Source: Lineus longissimus
Taxonomy: Eukaryota > Nemertea > Pilidiophora > Heteronemertea > Lineidae
Reading direction: 5' to 3'
Length of the DNA stretch: 64,000 nt
NCBI RefSeq assembly: GCF_910592395.1
Contig: NC_088315.1
Location: 16,599,808-16,663,807 of the forward strand
Shown: in pieces, positions 42,574 through 56,908 of the stretch
How the letters are laid out: the number at the start of each line of letters is the position of its first letter
How positions within the stretch are numbered: position 1 is the stretch's first letter
Position numbers and translations under genes: made by a program
The notes under the pieces: model-generated
What the model was told of the DNA's origin: nothing
Seen by the model: the letters and a program-made list of their open reading frames with translations, nothing else
Database searches by the model: none

Positions 42574-43178
42574 CATCTCTTATCATCAGTTCCGACACAC
42601 TCAAATGGAACATGTCGCCGAAGTTTCGTTTCTCTCAAGAGCAGGATGTGCTGTCGCTGTAAAACCATTTCAATAAGAACCGAAGAATCACCGGAATCAG
42701 TGAGAAGTAATCGCGAAAAATGACGCAAAAAAGGATTAAGAGTGAATCACCTATACTGACTACAAAAAAATTGTATCTTAAAGTGTCATGCACATAGCCA
42801 TTTACACCAGGCCCTGGAAGGCCAAGAAATGTTCGCGCAGGATTCGATTGTCATTACAAGTCACATTATCATCTCTTATCTTGTCATCTCTTATCATCAG
42901 TTCCGACACACTCAAATGGAACATGTTGCCGAAGTTTCGTTTCTCTCAAGAGCAGGATGTGCTGTCGCTGTAAAACCATTTCAATAAGAACCGAAGAATC
43001 ACCGGAATCAGTGAGAAGTAATCGCGAAAAATGACGCAAAAAAGGATTAAGAGTGAATCACCAATACTGACTACAAAAAAATTGTATCTTAAAGTGTCAT
43101 GCACATAGCCGTTTACACCAGGCCCTGGAAGGCTAAGAAATGTTCGCGCAGGATTCGATTGTCATTACAAGTCACATT
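42574..43178. repeat. Direct repeat pair ~294 bp, copy 2
   Basis: Counterpart of 11777-12381, both units retained. Confidence 0.85.
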
Positions 43179-44128
43179 AAAACATTAAATAAGTCAGTTA
43201 AAAAGCCTAGTACTGGTCTTTCCTGGATCAGTGTCACCCAAATGAACATGTTACGTTTACCGGGAATTCATGTATGCTTTTTAACCCAACTAACGTTATT
43301 TCTTCGCGGTAAACGTAACGACGTCATTGTCGTTACCGTTGTCGTTTCTCGTTCGAGTTCTTAGCTCTAAAGAAACCTTCCCTACTCATGTGATAGCCCT
43401 TTCTAGGTTCTATATGGATTTTGATAAATTGAACTGAATTGAATTGAAATTGAATTGTTACTTTTGTACCCCAGAGTTAAAACTTAGTGTAAAGTCATGG
43501 AATAGCATAGACAAGAGAGCTGATGTGCACAAAATGAGGAGCTGGTACCGAAGTGAGGCATCCTGTCTGTTACAGGAAGTTGTGTTTCGACTAGAGATCC
43601 AGGCATATATATAGATTGCTAAAGGCTCCGTTTAAATACAATTGCTCATATCAGTTGGCTGATCAATGTCCCGGTTATCGATATTGAATTCGACAACTCT
43701 GTTTCAAGTTTAATTCTGAAATACCCTTAACATACAAACAAATTCACTGATGCTATGATATATATTGACTATGAATATAGGAATTTTCTCTTAGTTGATT
43801 TTTAAAACAGTCACTAGTCCTAATAAATAGAGAAATTCTGTAGAAATTTTTCAAAGATTGTAATACCGGTGTAAAAGTAAAAAGTGTCCCCCCTGGAAAA
43901 AGTGTCCGGCCCTATTGTATTCTGCAATATGGTTCTATAGAGACCCTGACCGTCAATAGCTCAGAGATTGAAGCTCATAATAGAATCCTTTGTTCCCGGA
44001 CATTTTATCCTAGGACATTTTAAACTTCTACACCGGGTTCTTCATACAGACAAAACGTTTTCAATCATACATTTAAAAACCTTTAAAAGGTCTGTTTTCA
44101 TTGATAATTTTGCGTACATACTAATCTG

Positions 44129-46006
44129 GGGCCTTATTCATGAAGCCTTCTCAGGCCTTAGTAAGCGTTTACGTACTCGTAGGTCGTTCTTAGCGAGTTG
44201 CGTCATATTCATGAAGCACTCGTAACTTCAATCGATTTCGTAAGTCGTTACTAGTGTTACGTGGGGTGTTTTTTGACTTCGTAGCGTTTTCTTAGACAGT
44301 TGGCGACACTTTTACATGCAGCGATCATGGCAGCGGCGTTGATCTGTTTAGATGTAGAAGCCTGACGGGCTTTACGAAGGCAGCGTGTGTTTAGAGACCG
44401 ATTGCAGCCTCTTGACGTCTATGATGCATTAGATTTGTATCAGCGCTACCGGATGACTAGACCAGTCCTTCTCGAAGTCATCGACCTGTTGGAGGACGAA
44501 ATTGCCCCGGACACCTTGCGCTCACATGCCGTACCAGCATCTCTCCAAGTTTGCGTTGCGCTCCGATTTTTCGCTACCGAAAGTTTGCAGTTTGTAGCCT
44601 GCCTCATGACACCAGTTTCCCGCCTGGCGGATGCAGCCGACAGACGATACAACGTTCACCACAGCCGAGTTCGAAGTATCATTGAACGTACGTTGGGAAG
44701 ATGGAAAAATCGATGGAGGCTCGGTTCATCACCGTTTTCATTTTGGTAGCCTTCTGCTTTGCCCTCGACTTCAAGACATCCCATTTGTGATGAACCGCTT
44801 TGGTAGTCCTTAGGACTTACACTGTTGATTTTTCTTGTTATTTCTGTCCACCTGTCGGCCTTCCTCTCAAGTGTTACGACATCGGAAAATTTGTGGTTAA
44901 TCACGGCCCAATTCAATTCGACTAGATCAACTAACTTCATAATTTCACTTGGCGAGAAATTGGCCTTCCGGCGATTCCCCTTTGCCTCCTCACATTGCTG
45001 GCTAACGGTCTTGCTCCTCGATTTCTGACTCTCCATGTTAACAGTGTGACAAATATCTCCAAAACGACGTAAGCTAGTCCAGTCACTGTATAAATATTCG
45101 TTTTATACAATGAGGTCGTGCGAAAGTGGATTACATAACACATCCATGACTCTTCAGCTCAAGCGCGTTCAAGCCTATAGGGTGTTACGAGAGGTTTAGT
45201 AAGTAACGCGGTAGTCATACGTTAATAATGCTTTGTGAATAATACGAAGTGGCTTACTAGGCTGTTACTAAAGTCTTACTAAGAGCCACGTAAATCGTTC
45301 TTAAGCTAGATTGACATTTATACGTTTTATAGTCCGTATATCGTATGCGTTTAACGCATCCGTCCAACGAAAATTTTTCAACACATGCTTAACCATTTGC
45401 GCATTCACATATCTCCGACAACTGCATAAAACGGGTGCGTTTAAGCGCATACGTTGGTCGAATCCAACGCATCCGTGCTGTCAGGTACGTGAACGGATAG
45501 AAATTCCTTTGAAATGACGTCATTTTGATACATACTGCCAGCCTCTCCCTTGGGCAGATCACTTCCCTTGTTCTGCTGTGTTTTTGTATGTCGGCGGCAA
45601 TGTAGTGTAGTACCTCGGCTAATTGATCATGATTAAGTCGAAAGTATTTCACAAACTTGTCCTCGTCACTTTCCAGGTCAATTGCAACAAGAGTGTGGTA
45701 GTCTCCATGGGATTTTCTTTTTTTTAATATATCATGTACCCAGAACCGTCTTTTCCTCTTCCTGGCCTTGACAGTTTCATATGCAAGTGCACAGACCAAC
45801 ATATCGACATCTTCGTCGGAAGATTCCATATTGACGAATGACCTGACGGATCCGTTTTGCCCTTAATAAAGCGCTCGATATTACGTATAAATGTGTATCG
45901 GAAACTCGGATGCTGGAAATGGAAACGTATCACGCATCCCGTTTCAACGTATACATGTAAATCTAGCTTTAGTGACAAAGTTACGAAGGCTTCATGAATA
46001 CGGTCC
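44129..46006 (+). mobile_element. Harbinger-A with nested Harbinger-3, copy 2
   Basis: Counterpart of 13332-15209, with CTG flanks (44126-44128, 46007-46009). Nested Harbinger-3 is 45304-45968. The transposase remnant is 44327-44749, the Myb remnant 45036-44656 and the Harbinger-3 fragment 45829-45389. Confidence 0.88.
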
Positions 46007-46233
46007 CTGATACATAACCAATTCAACAACAATACAAAATGTTCTTTTCATGTGTGAAAAATCGAGTGAATAAGGCATGTTACCAATGGATGCAGTTCTT
46101 CACAAAAAATAAATTTAGCCACAAAAGCACAATTGTGGTACGAACTAAAGCTTCAAGGACAGCTAGATTTCACAAATTATCGATCCTTACGTCATTCCCA
46201 TTTCGCTGTTGAGTTCATAGCCCTAGAACTCTG

Positions 46234-48391
46234 GGGCCTTATTCATGAAGCCTTCTTAGGCCTTAGTAAGCGTTTACGTACTCGTAGGTCGTTCTTAGCG
46301 AGTTGCGTCATATTCATGAAGCACTCGTAACTTCAATCGATTTCGTAAGTCGTTACTAGTGTTACGTGGGGTGTTTTCGGCTTCGTAGCGTTTTCTTAGA
46401 CAGTTGGCGACACTTTTACATGCAGCGATCATGGCAGCGGCGTTGATCTTGTTAGATGTAGAAGCCAGACGGGCTTTACGAAGGCAGCGTGTGTTTAGAG
46501 ACCGATTGCAGCCTCTTGACGTCTATGATGCATTAGATTTGTATCAGCGTTCTCATGATATGAAATTCACAAATATCGTTGCCCGATGGCCAGGTGCCAC
46601 ACACGATGCGTTTATTTGGTCAAACTGCAACTTGAAAGTAAATATGGAACGTGGACTACTTAATGATGAAGGATGCCTACTAGGTGACAGTGCCTATCCA
46701 CTCAGACCCTGCCTCATGACACCAGTTTCCCGCCCGGCAGATGCAGCCGACAGACGATACAACGTTCACCACAGGCGAGTTCGAAGTATCATTGAACGTA
46801 CGTTTGGAAGATGGAAAAATCGATGGAGGCTCGGTTCATCACCGTTTTCCTTTTGGTAGCCTTCTGCTTTGCCCTCGACTTCAAGACATCCCATTTGTGA
46901 TGAACCGCTTTGGTAGTCCTTAGGACTTACACTGTTGATTTTTCTTGTTATTTCTGTCCACCTGTCGGCCTTCCTCTCAAGTGTTACGGCATCGGAAAAT
47001 TTGTGGTTAATCACGGCCCAATTCAATTCGACTAGATCAACTAACTTCATAATTTCACTTGGCGAGAAATTGGCCTTCCGGCGATTCCCCTTTGCCTCCT
47101 CACATTGCTGGCTAACGGTCTTGCTCCTCGATTTCTGACTCTCTATGTTAACAGTGTGACCAAGGAGGATACCGCGGTGACGTCACGGCTTTTCCAAGAT
47201 GGCGCTGCATATTGTAAACCAACTCGATCCACGGCCAAGGGAAAATCAAGTCATCAAAAAAGTTAGATTTTTCGCATCAAATCAGAGTTATTAGTACTTT
47301 TCTGCTATGCAATAAGTCTTCAGGCAATAAGCTATCATTTGAATAATGAAAAGTGCTGTTTTGATGGGGAAAAATAGGGTTTTTTAAACCAAATAGCCGG
47401 GCACCGATCTTCCAAAATTAGCGATGGTTTCAAAACAGTCTCCCAGATATGGGGCAATCTCTTCATTATCATAATGGGATTTGGAGGCATGTTTACAGAT
47501 TTTACAAGTTCGAGACCTGTAGGACCTAAAACTCGGATAGATCCCCATAGATCCCCTCTATTTGTCGAGTTAGCGCCCCTGTAAGATCATGCATTTTCGG
47601 ACACTAGAACGAAATCTTCCTGCGGATATCGCGGTTTCGGTGATGATTTAAGGAGAAATTGACTGTTCTTAGAGTTTTATGGGACAGAAATGAGTTCATA
47701 CTTCATGAATACATGAATATATTATGATATGGGCGGGCTTCTAAGTCAAAACAATAACAAACTCAACTGCATCTCTACTGTATATTGCGTAGTGCATTGC
47801 CTAGTGTATTTCGTAGTGTATTTTAGCGGAGACATTATTTCCGCATTTTGGCCACGCCAAACGTCTTTTTTATTCGTGGAAGTTAATCTGCTCTGTAAAT
47901 TTTATTTTACACAGAAAGAATCCATACGTATTGCAATGTTTCATGTCTATTGGTGTTTTTGTGTACAGGAGCGCACCAGACAGTGAGACGTGGAGATGTG
48001 TTCAGTGCTGGTGCTGTCAGTAGACTGAATCTGAATGGCCATAGCGATCAGTAATATGGGTCGGGATCACGTGATGTGACGTCACCGCGGTATCCTCCTT
48101 GCAGTGTGACAAATATCTCCAAAACGACGTAAGCTAGTCCAGTCAAATATTCGTTTTAGACAATGAGGTCGTGCGCAAGTGGATTACATAACAAATCCAT
48201 GACTGTTCAGCTCAAGCGCGTTCACGCATATAGGGTGTTACGAGAGGCTTAGTAAGTAACGCGGTAGTAATACGTTAATAATGCTTTGTGAATAATACGT
48301 AGTGGCTTACTAGGCTGTTACTAAAGTCTTACTAAGAGCCACGTAAATCGTTCTTAGTGACAAAGTTACGAAAGCTTCATGAATACGGTCC
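46234..48391 (+). mobile_element. Harbinger-B with nested 941-bp element, copy 2
   Basis: Counterpart of 15437-17594. The transposase remnant is 46431-46859, the Myb remnant 47146-46766 (one substitution gives 'FSDAVTLER'), and the nested element 47161-48101 with CAGTGTGAC duplications. Confidence 0.88.
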
Positions 48392-48672
48392 CTGTATTCT
48401 GCCTGTGATCATCTTTATCTACCAATTTGCAGTCCGACATGTTGTATATGCCCAGCTGTTTCAACATCCTCGGGTTTGTCTGACTTTGTGCTCAACTTAT
48501 CGTATAAATTGTAGGCCCATATGGCCCCTTGTCGAATGAGTTTTCAACAACGGAACTCGTTTGAGAAATTGGTTCACAACCTGTTTTAGAATACATGTAG
48601 TTGTCGAGGAAGTCCATCCAGGGACAGAGTATGAGTTGAAAGACATCGGTAGGATATGATGTAGGGTTGAAT

Positions 48673-48794
48673 GGGGTAATTGTAGCCCCGGTTTATATGT
48701 AGCCCCTGCACTGTTTGATGTATGGGGATTTCAATCAATGTTAATCAATTAATTGTAGCAGGGGCTACAATAAAACCGGGGCTACAATTACCCC
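48673..48794. mobile_element. Hairpin MITE, copy 2
   Basis: Counterpart of 17876-17997 with both 37-bp arms. Confidence 0.7.
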
Positions 48795-49677
48795 AGTCTA
48801 CCCTATCTATAGCCTGTTTGAATTTTCTTCTGATTCGACTCTGCACCTAATCAAAGAACATTACACAATAACCAAGGACTTACGTGCGATATGAGTATAT
48901 CGGTTCATCTTTCTTTCGGCTATTTGGCAGTGGTGAAAGATTCTGTCCAACCCAGATGCACTCATGTGTGACATGCAAAGGGTCCAAGGAGATGAGCTAA
49001 TTGGTATTCACACTTAAGGTTACTCTGGGTGTTTGCATCACCCCTCATTAACCCCATTCAATTGAGGCCTTTGTTCTTTAATTGCCTACTTTGGGAAGAC
49101 CTAGTTCTTTTCACAGGTTTTATGGAAATATTACATTTTGGACAAAGTCGGAGAAAAGTCGGACAATGTCGGAGAAAAGTCGGAGAAATCAGCAAAAAGT
49201 TAGAGAAACCGTTAATAAGTCGGAAAATGCTTCCCACTCGTGATAGCTAGGAGTAATAATATGAAGCGCTTTGAGCAACTGAAACTAATATAAGTCTTAT
49301 GAATATTATTTTATTTGGCGGTGGTGAAAGATTCTGTCCAAGCTTTGTCTGAGTACAAATCATAAAAAGAAATTTTATTTTGAATGTTTTGCACAGTATT
49401 TTATTTCAAGTATATTGAACTGTTTTTTTCCCCAAACTCATAGCAAGCATGGGTTCACGATTTAAATATAAGTAAACATATGTGCCAAGTTTCAAGCAAA
49501 TCTGAATGTCTTATACTTAGTAACATTTATTCCAAATATTGGCTATAAGTCTTAAAATAGATCAGATATCAGCAAACAGGTCCTGGTGCCAAGTCTTAAC
49601 ACTCATCATAGTGCTTTAAAAAATGGCCATTATTCTCCCTATTTGTAGTTGTTCGCATTTCATGTGAGCCACACTTA

Positions 49678-50927
49678 GGGGCCTTGTCCAAATTATTCGC
49701 CGAAATTCGCCGTAATTCGCCCCAAAAACGCCACAAATTCGCCTTAAATTCGCCGAAAGTCTCCGGCGAATTTTGGCGAAGTTCTGACGATGTTTGGCGA
49801 AGTTTGGGCGATTTTGAAGGCGAATTTCGGCGAATTTATGGCGAATTATCGGCGAATTTTTGGCGAATTAGCGGCGATTTTATGGCGAATTTCAGGCGAA
49901 TTGCAGGCGAATTTCAGGCGAACTTTCGGCGAATTCCCGACGATTTTTCGACGAGTTTTTATCATTGAACGTTGGCGAAATTTATACCAGGCAAATTTCG
50001 ACGAGGAGAGGCGAAGTGAAAATCGCCGAAATCTGGCGAATTTCCGTATTTTTGGGCGCATTTTTTTACCAGAAAGCAGTCGCAGCTCACCCTGTTCTTT
50101 GTATCGTCATCCTAAAAATTACCAGTTAGTGTTTTTTGCCTCGTTAATGTGGTTATTTACTTATTCCTATCCTACGATACACGGCGCGACCAGATAAACG
50201 AACATAAGTGAGATCCCAAGGCAGCGACTTCAGCGCCACTGTGGGGACTAATGGTATTAGGCTGGGGATTCCCAGGTATCCTCGTGCCTACTGAATACCG
50301 GAGCGTTCAGTATTTCTCAGTGCTCTGTACATTGGCTGTACATTGGGCTTTATTCCTAGTGAATCGACGCAGCCCCGGCGGTCGAGGTTACCTGGACTAT
50401 AGTAATAATTATAATGGTTTTGCTCTGTAGACGTGCATTGAACAGTCAGTTCTACATTGACAGTGGATGTGCTATTTTTGGGCAATATTTTTTATAATCC
50501 AACACAAGGTAGCTACAGATCTTCTATTTTTACGACATTGCAATGAGGAACCGGCGAGGAGGTGATTTTCGCCAGATTGTAGCGATTTGTGGCGAATTTG
50601 AGCCAGATATATTTCGATCGGCGAATTTCGGCGAAGTTCATTGAAATACCAGCGGTGATTTCTCGGCGAAATTTTGGCGAATTTGTGGCGAATTTCCGGC
50701 GAATTTGTGGCGATTTTCCGGCGAATTTGTGGCGATTTTATGGCAAATTCTCGGCGAATTTATGGCGATTTTATGGCGAATTCTAGGCGATTTCTGTCGA
50801 ACTTTCCGGCGAATTTTTGACGATTTTTGAGGAGGTTTTGGCGAATTTTGGAGAACTTGTAAAAATTCGCCGTAAATTCGCCAGAAATTCACCGGTGAAT
50901 TTCGGCGAATAATTTGGACAAGGCCCC
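49678..50927. mobile_element. GGCGAATTT-array MITE, copy 2
   Basis: Counterpart of 18881-20130, with TTA flanks (49675-49677, 50928-50930). Confidence 0.85.
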
Positions 50928-51198
50928 TTAGTTCATAGAAGTATACAACGATGGTGAAAACATCACAGGAGTTGGTGTCGACGTTTTAACACTGATCTTA
51001 TCTGTTTTTCTCGAAGGGGGGAAGAGGTAACGTAGTATTATGGCGTCTGCACAAATTACAAAAATAGGACAAGAACTTTCTATTACTGCGACACTTTTTT
51101 CAGGCCCCATCAAAACAACTGATTCAAAATGATTCAACTGATCCAAGGACTGGGCAAAAATCATGTCATCACTTTATCATTACTGGTACATTGTAATC

Positions 51199-51314
51199 CA
51201 GGGGCGTAGCTAGCTTTTTGGTGTTGGGGGCGGCAAAAGACTCTGTAGGGAGGCTCTCATTTTCTGGCGACTTCTGAAGGGGGGGGGGGGGACTACCCGC
51301 TAGCTACTCCCCTG
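51199..51314. mobile_element. hAT-like poly-G MITE, copy 2
   Basis: Counterpart of 20402-20523, with 13 G in the tract instead of 18. Confidence 0.5.
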
Positions 51315-51721
51315 TAATTGTAAAACTGCAACTACCTGCAGATATGCTCTTGTGTACTATTATTTTTTGGGTTACATTTTTTTACTGTCTAAATTGGAAA
51401 TTCCCTACGTTTCCAGGTATCGGTGTACTTGAGACCTCGGGTAAAAAAGGCATCCAGATTTCAAACTTTACCTAACAATAGAGTATTGCATTCGTCCTCA
51501 CCAGAAATTTCTAAGAGGGCATACTAAAAATGTCAAGTTGCGGTAAATAGATGGCTGAGATGAATGAAATTAGATATAATCCTCAATCTCCGGTTGATTC
51601 TAAATCTACAGAGTCTGGCCATCACAGGAATATACTTTTTCATGATTTTTTTACAAAAATATGGTCTCACTGGCCAGTTAAGGACTTGTATTTTAGTAGG
51701 CCCAGATCAATGGGCAAAATA

Positions 51722-51723
51722 TA
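51722..51723. other. Empty target site (TA) of the Tigger element
   Basis: GGGCAAAATA-TA-TTTGAATC without any footprint, where copy 1 holds 2,492 bp between two TA copies. A footprint-free site favours insertion into copy 1 over excision from copy 2. Confidence 0.92.
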
Positions 51724-52636
51724 TTTGAATCTTCAAAAATTTCATGTTTCTATTGTTATATGGATGCCACATATAAATTGTTGATAATGATTGGGCACTT
51801 TTTTGACCAAACTCTATGTACACAGAATGTATATATTGATTGTGTTTGGCGTGGTACTGATCTCCCATCTTTAATAGCCGATGAACTTTAGTTTTGTTCG
51901 CAGATTTTGCAGCACAGACGTCATCATGTTGGCTCCCTACCGACACGACAGGGCCAGTGACACTCGGTATTGTCAAACTTTTCTCTAGTTTTAGGATTAA
52001 AATGAAGTACCAATTGTATGAACTTGTAAATGTAAATAATTTTGGTATCAAATGCTAGGTCCAAAAAACCTTTTAGAGAAAATTTTGATTTCAATGACCA
52101 TTTCAATTTCTATAGTCAAAAACGTGAAAATACTAACATGTTAACAAGTGTACCACAAAGCGGCAGCATAATACGCCCGTCGCACCGCACTCCGAAACTA
52201 ACCACGAGCATGGCAAATGTACCGGTAATTTGCGGTTGCTGCATGGTCTAATTGTATAGCATTTCTAACTCTGTCACTTGATATTTCGGCTTGTACGTAT
52301 ATATACCCAACTCCACAATGATACAGAAAGATGACGCCCATCGGGCTACTTGTTCTTGCAGTTACAGTCCAGAATGTGAAGTCCAAGATTACCGCCTGGC
52401 TGCCATATTTGATATTGGATCAGGCTCAAAATTAATAGGTGACCTCTCTCACCTCACCCCATCATTTCACAGAAAATTCAAGGCCATCTGATGACTCGTT
52501 CAGCAGTTACGATTATAATCTGAAATTTAAGATGGCCGCCTGGCGGTCATACCGGATATCGAATTGGGCGAAAATCACTAGGCATCCCAGCCCTACATTC
52601 CTGTCACATAGTAAGATGAAACCAATCCGACGAACC

Positions 52637-53428
52637 ATCGGCGAGTAATCACACTTTTTATTTGTTTGTATAACACCCACTAGTGGCCAAACGAGGATGG
52701 ATATAAGGTCGAATGTTACTGTCGCCTAGGGGTACATAGGAGCAGAGATTTGGATGAATAGCTTCCAGTGATCATGAAGTTTTCACATTGCGTAATTTGA
52801 CACAAACTTTGACCTCTGTGACATTGAAAAGAGGTCAAGGTCAAAACCCGTAGGACATATTATGCTCCTTATAAGAAGTACCTGTCATAAAAATTTCAGC
52901 AAGCTGCCACCAATACTGAGTGAGTTCTCACACTTTTTGTGTTTTTGCATAATGGCCCTGGTGGCCAAGCCATGAATGATATAACGCCCAAAGTTAGTCT
53001 GTGAATTACTGTCACCTATAGGGGTACACATGTACATAGATTGAGATCGATAGCTTCAGTGGTTTACGAAATGTGAACATTTCGTAATTTGACACAAACT
53101 CTGACCTCTGTGGCCTTGAAATGAAGGTCAGTGTCAAAACCAGTACAACGTATTATGTCCCTTTCCATGAGGTTTCTGCCATAAAATTTTCAGCAAGCTG
53201 CGACCAAAATTGGCAGAGTTATTGTCTTGTTTGTGCTTTCACATACCACCCCAGAGTGGCCGATTCGTGAGTGAGAACACGCCAGATATCGAACTCAACC
53301 TTACCAGCCCCCTGTTCTTACTACCAAAAAATGAGAGTGAAATCTCTAGCGGTTCTAAAGTTATAGCCCGGACGCACAACGCACGACAGGCCCATGCCAC
53401 AATACGTCCGTCTTGCGACAGGCGTAAA
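52637..53428. repeat. Divergent ~290-bp tandem repeat, copy 2
   Basis: Counterpart of 24340-25130; the adjacent AGGTCA pair is at 52832-52843. An A-run here is one base longer. Confidence 0.7.
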
Positions 53429-53705
53429 AAAAAAGGTGGTATCGGTAGGGTAGGAAAACAAGATTTTAGGTATTGCGGATCCTCCAAACAGGAGAAAGAA
53501 AACAGGGGTAGCAGAACTAACGAAAAGATGACGAGTTTCATCATGTTCTATTTTTGCAAAGATATTTGTTATTCCCAAACAAGACTGGAACCGAGCACCT
53601 AGGTCATCATCTTACAACCTGCACTAATGAGACACTTAACAACCTACATTCAACAGTCACACTTATTTGCAAAAAACAATTGATAAGTGTAATAAATCGT
53701 TTCAG

Positions 53706-53968
53706 CTAAAATGACCAAGCTTTTAGTAAATAAACTATTCCAACAGTTGATTATCAACAAAGAGCTTCTAAATCCTGATCTCGGATCTTTCGCTGCGGCG
53801 TCATTTTTACACTGCAGCATCATCTGCGTCATGATGAAGGTTTGTTCAACATTTAATATTGTGCCAAGTGGCAAGGGGTTTTGCTGTCAGCTTAGTCACA
53901 AGACTGGAACATGCTTGGGAAAAGAACATGCGGTTGGGAAATTGGGAAGCTTCATGTTCCAAGAAAAG
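53706..53968 (+). CDS. Candidate PAN/apple-like exon, copy 2
   Basis: Counterpart of 25408-25670, ATG at 53711, same splice sites and Cys pattern; no coding difference seen. Confidence 0.35.
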
Positions 53969-54267
53969 GTAATATTTTCAAATTTCCTCCTACAATCATG
54001 CGCATAGTTTGAGGAATCTGGGTTGAAACCCGGGTACAATATCAATGTCGCTTCATTTGCTCAGAATTTTTAGAAAATCTTGTTGACTTATGTTTCGCAG
54101 AAATAATTAATAATTAATCCTCAAATTCTTGGTTATAACATAGCATTTTATGCTATTGTGCACTACAGACGTGCTCATTGAAAACACAGCCAAATCCCTT
54201 AAGGGAGCCTAAGGAACCCAACAGCTAATACAATGCCAAACATCTCTCGTAGCAGGGGCATGTTGCC

Positions 54268-55227
54268 ATGAAATTGATGCATAAGATAAGAATCGTACCT
54301 TCCATTCCGTCGAATGAGTATCACTATATTGGTTTTGGTTATCGCAAAGGCTATCTACTGGCTATGTCAAGAGACAATGTACTGACTTTCCGATTCAATA
54401 AAACCAGTGTTACTTACAACATAGTACATAATGTGTGGCTTTCCCGGCCCAGAGAAGAATTTGGTAACATCAGGCCTTATTGCAGTTATGACAGTATAGT
54501 TTTTTTTACTTCGTCATTAAAGAAAGCAGACATTCAATATTTTGATTTTATCAGGGAGAGTTTTGGTCACATTTCCCTTGTTCATAAGGACAAGATGTTC
54601 ATAAAAACTACTTTGAAAAGATCATTCAGTTACCTTAAGTGGAGAAGAAACTGTTTGTCTCTTGTTGTTGAGGAAAAAATTGCTACATGTACTATAAGTG
54701 TAAATCAAAGAGGGCCTAGGGTGTATATAATATACGATGTCATATTTGATAACAGAAAAATTATTTTTAAGAATGGAGTACTAGGAATAAATGGATTACG
54801 TGGCTATTATATGTTTTATGTGGAGGTGATTTTCAACTTTTTAATTGGGTTTAGGCATGATTACTATACAGTATCCATTTACAACAAAACAGCAACAACT
54901 GTTAATCTGATCAGATCTGTCAGATTTCCATACAAAGTCCAGATGAATATAAAAGGTTATTCTAGAAGCTGGGTGCGCTTCATATATTCGAACTTCCAAG
55001 GGTATTATATTGGACTGGATTTTAAACCACTTGTCTGCTGCTTAACGGGCAAGCTTTACAATGGATTCATTAAACATTTCATTAGAACGCTTCGTATAAA
55101 CTTACCTAGGTATTTGGATCATGATCTAGCAGTAGACTCGTTTGGCAACTTGAATTACTTCCAGAACACTCATCGTAAGATACAAAGTTTGTTTACAAAC
55201 ATTTATGTGTATTCAGTGATAAATTAG
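54268..55227 (+). CDS. Unrecognised 319-aa protein, copy 2 (twin ORF 1)
   Basis: Counterpart of 25970-26929. The one coding change is Ser for Phe in 'NLIRSVRFPYK' (T to C). The frame stays open, which after so little divergence says nothing about selection. Confidence 0.5.
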   Translation: MKLMHKIRIVPSIPSNEYHYIGFGYRKGYLLAMSRDNVLTFRFNKTSVTYNIVHNVWLSRPREEFGNIRPYCSYDSIVFFTSSLKKADIQYFDFIRESFGHISLVHKDKMFIKTTLKRSFSYLKWRRNCLSLVVEEKIATCTISVNQRGPRVYIIYDVIFDNRKIIFKNGVLGINGLRGYYMFYVEVIFNFLIGFRHDYYTVSIYNKTATTVNLIRSVRFPYKVQMNIKGYSRSWVRFIYSNFQGYYIGLDFKPLVCCLTGKLYNGFIKHFIRTLRINLPRYLDHDLAVDSFGNLNYFQNTHRKIQSLFTNIYVYSVIN

Positions 55228-56908
55228 ACTCATTTTACGCCAGGAAAACTGGTTTAAGGCATTTTGTCCCAATCATTAATAATGCAACCAGAGGAATCTC
55301 CGTCACTGGTGGCCAATCCATAAAGCACAATAGTTATTTCATCTAATTAGTGAACAATAAATTGTCAGAAACTGTTTTTAAGGATTATACAAAGTCATCG
55401 ATTGGCAAACAAAAACAATTTGTCAGTTTTTCTTACAAAAAATCTCTCGCAGCACCCATTCAATTTGTGAATCCAGCAACAGGCGAAAGGTTAATCGAAA
55501 CCACTAGGGGGTGCATTCACCTGTTTCAAAGTTACCTTTTCAGGGCTTCTAAGGAGGTCATTTTTTAATCCAGAAAAACAACAATCAATGTAAAACGACA
55601 ATGTCGAAACCCATCATGTTTTATTCTGCAATGAAACTTAGAGGCGATAGGATTTATTATGCGTGTCTCTAGTCCTGCTTGATTAAACTGATTACCACTG
55701 AAACAAGCTGCTGAAAAAGTTCAGTGTTCAGTGGACATTACATTAGACAGAATTCTATCACTAGTAGGTTTCATTGCAAGAAAGTGTTTTAGGAAAATTT
55801 CATTAATGGAATAAGTTGTGGGTTTAAAATAACAACGCTGTTGATAAGCAGGCTTTATCTCCACTCATAGTATTTTAAAAGTAGCGTAGAACTTGGCCGC
55901 TGGGGTTTTTATGCATGCATGTCAGTTTTAACATGTTTAAGCCAGGTCGAAAACACAAACACGTGACCGCCCAAATATGATAGACAACCAGGAAACCGCC
56001 GTGGCGATACCGTATAATTAACTGTGCATGGGATGTGGAGCATCGAAAGGAGCATCACTTCACACACATTCAGCAAAAATCGGACAGTTCCTTACTATTT
56101 GCTTGGTTTTGCTACTACACGGTTTGCTCCAAGAGGTTGAGAAAAGTTGCATATCGTTCTCATTTTAAAAGTATCCAATCGATTTTGACAATACGCACCT
56201 CTAAAAAATCTTCATGTCAAGATCCTTTCATTTAGTCAATATCCAACTGACTTCTGGAAAATAACGCCATTGACGTTGCCAAGTAAATCGCATACAAACT
56301 TTGCACACGATAGTGTATTGTGTGATCATCTGCACCGCCTTGCCACGACGTACGAAAAGAACTAACATTTTCCTGCCGTGTGGTGATGCCCCATGGTCTG
56401 TTATGGCGCATGGCATTCTACCAGGACTACGATTCCATTACACTGGAGGCATTGCGGCATCAAACGCTTCCTGGTTTTTACGGAGGACGAATACGAAATA
56501 GCGCCACCTATGTTTTCTTCATCGGAGATGATACAAAATGTTTTGAAATATTCCACGGGCGATTTCAACCTGCGGTTCACGAATCACGGTCGTTGGTCAG
56601 TCAGTCTTCTTGGAATGAACTGCATGGCCTCAAATTAGAGAAATCAAGATACCGAATAGTGATCGGTGATACTAATTTTGATGCTCCATATCAGAAGCAC
56701 AGTATTAAGCGAATACAAAGTGTTCTGCGGACTGCTGATCGCATTTGAAACAAGGCTGAAAGTCGCTCAAAAGATGGCTGGCAGCCTTTGTTTTTTCTAA
56801 CTTAGCTGCTGAGGTTTTTGCATTCATGTTAGCCGTGAAGGTCTGAGTCTAATTTTGTTACTAATGAATCCCTCATCTAATAGTATTTCTCCAATTGTGA
56901 TCAAATAG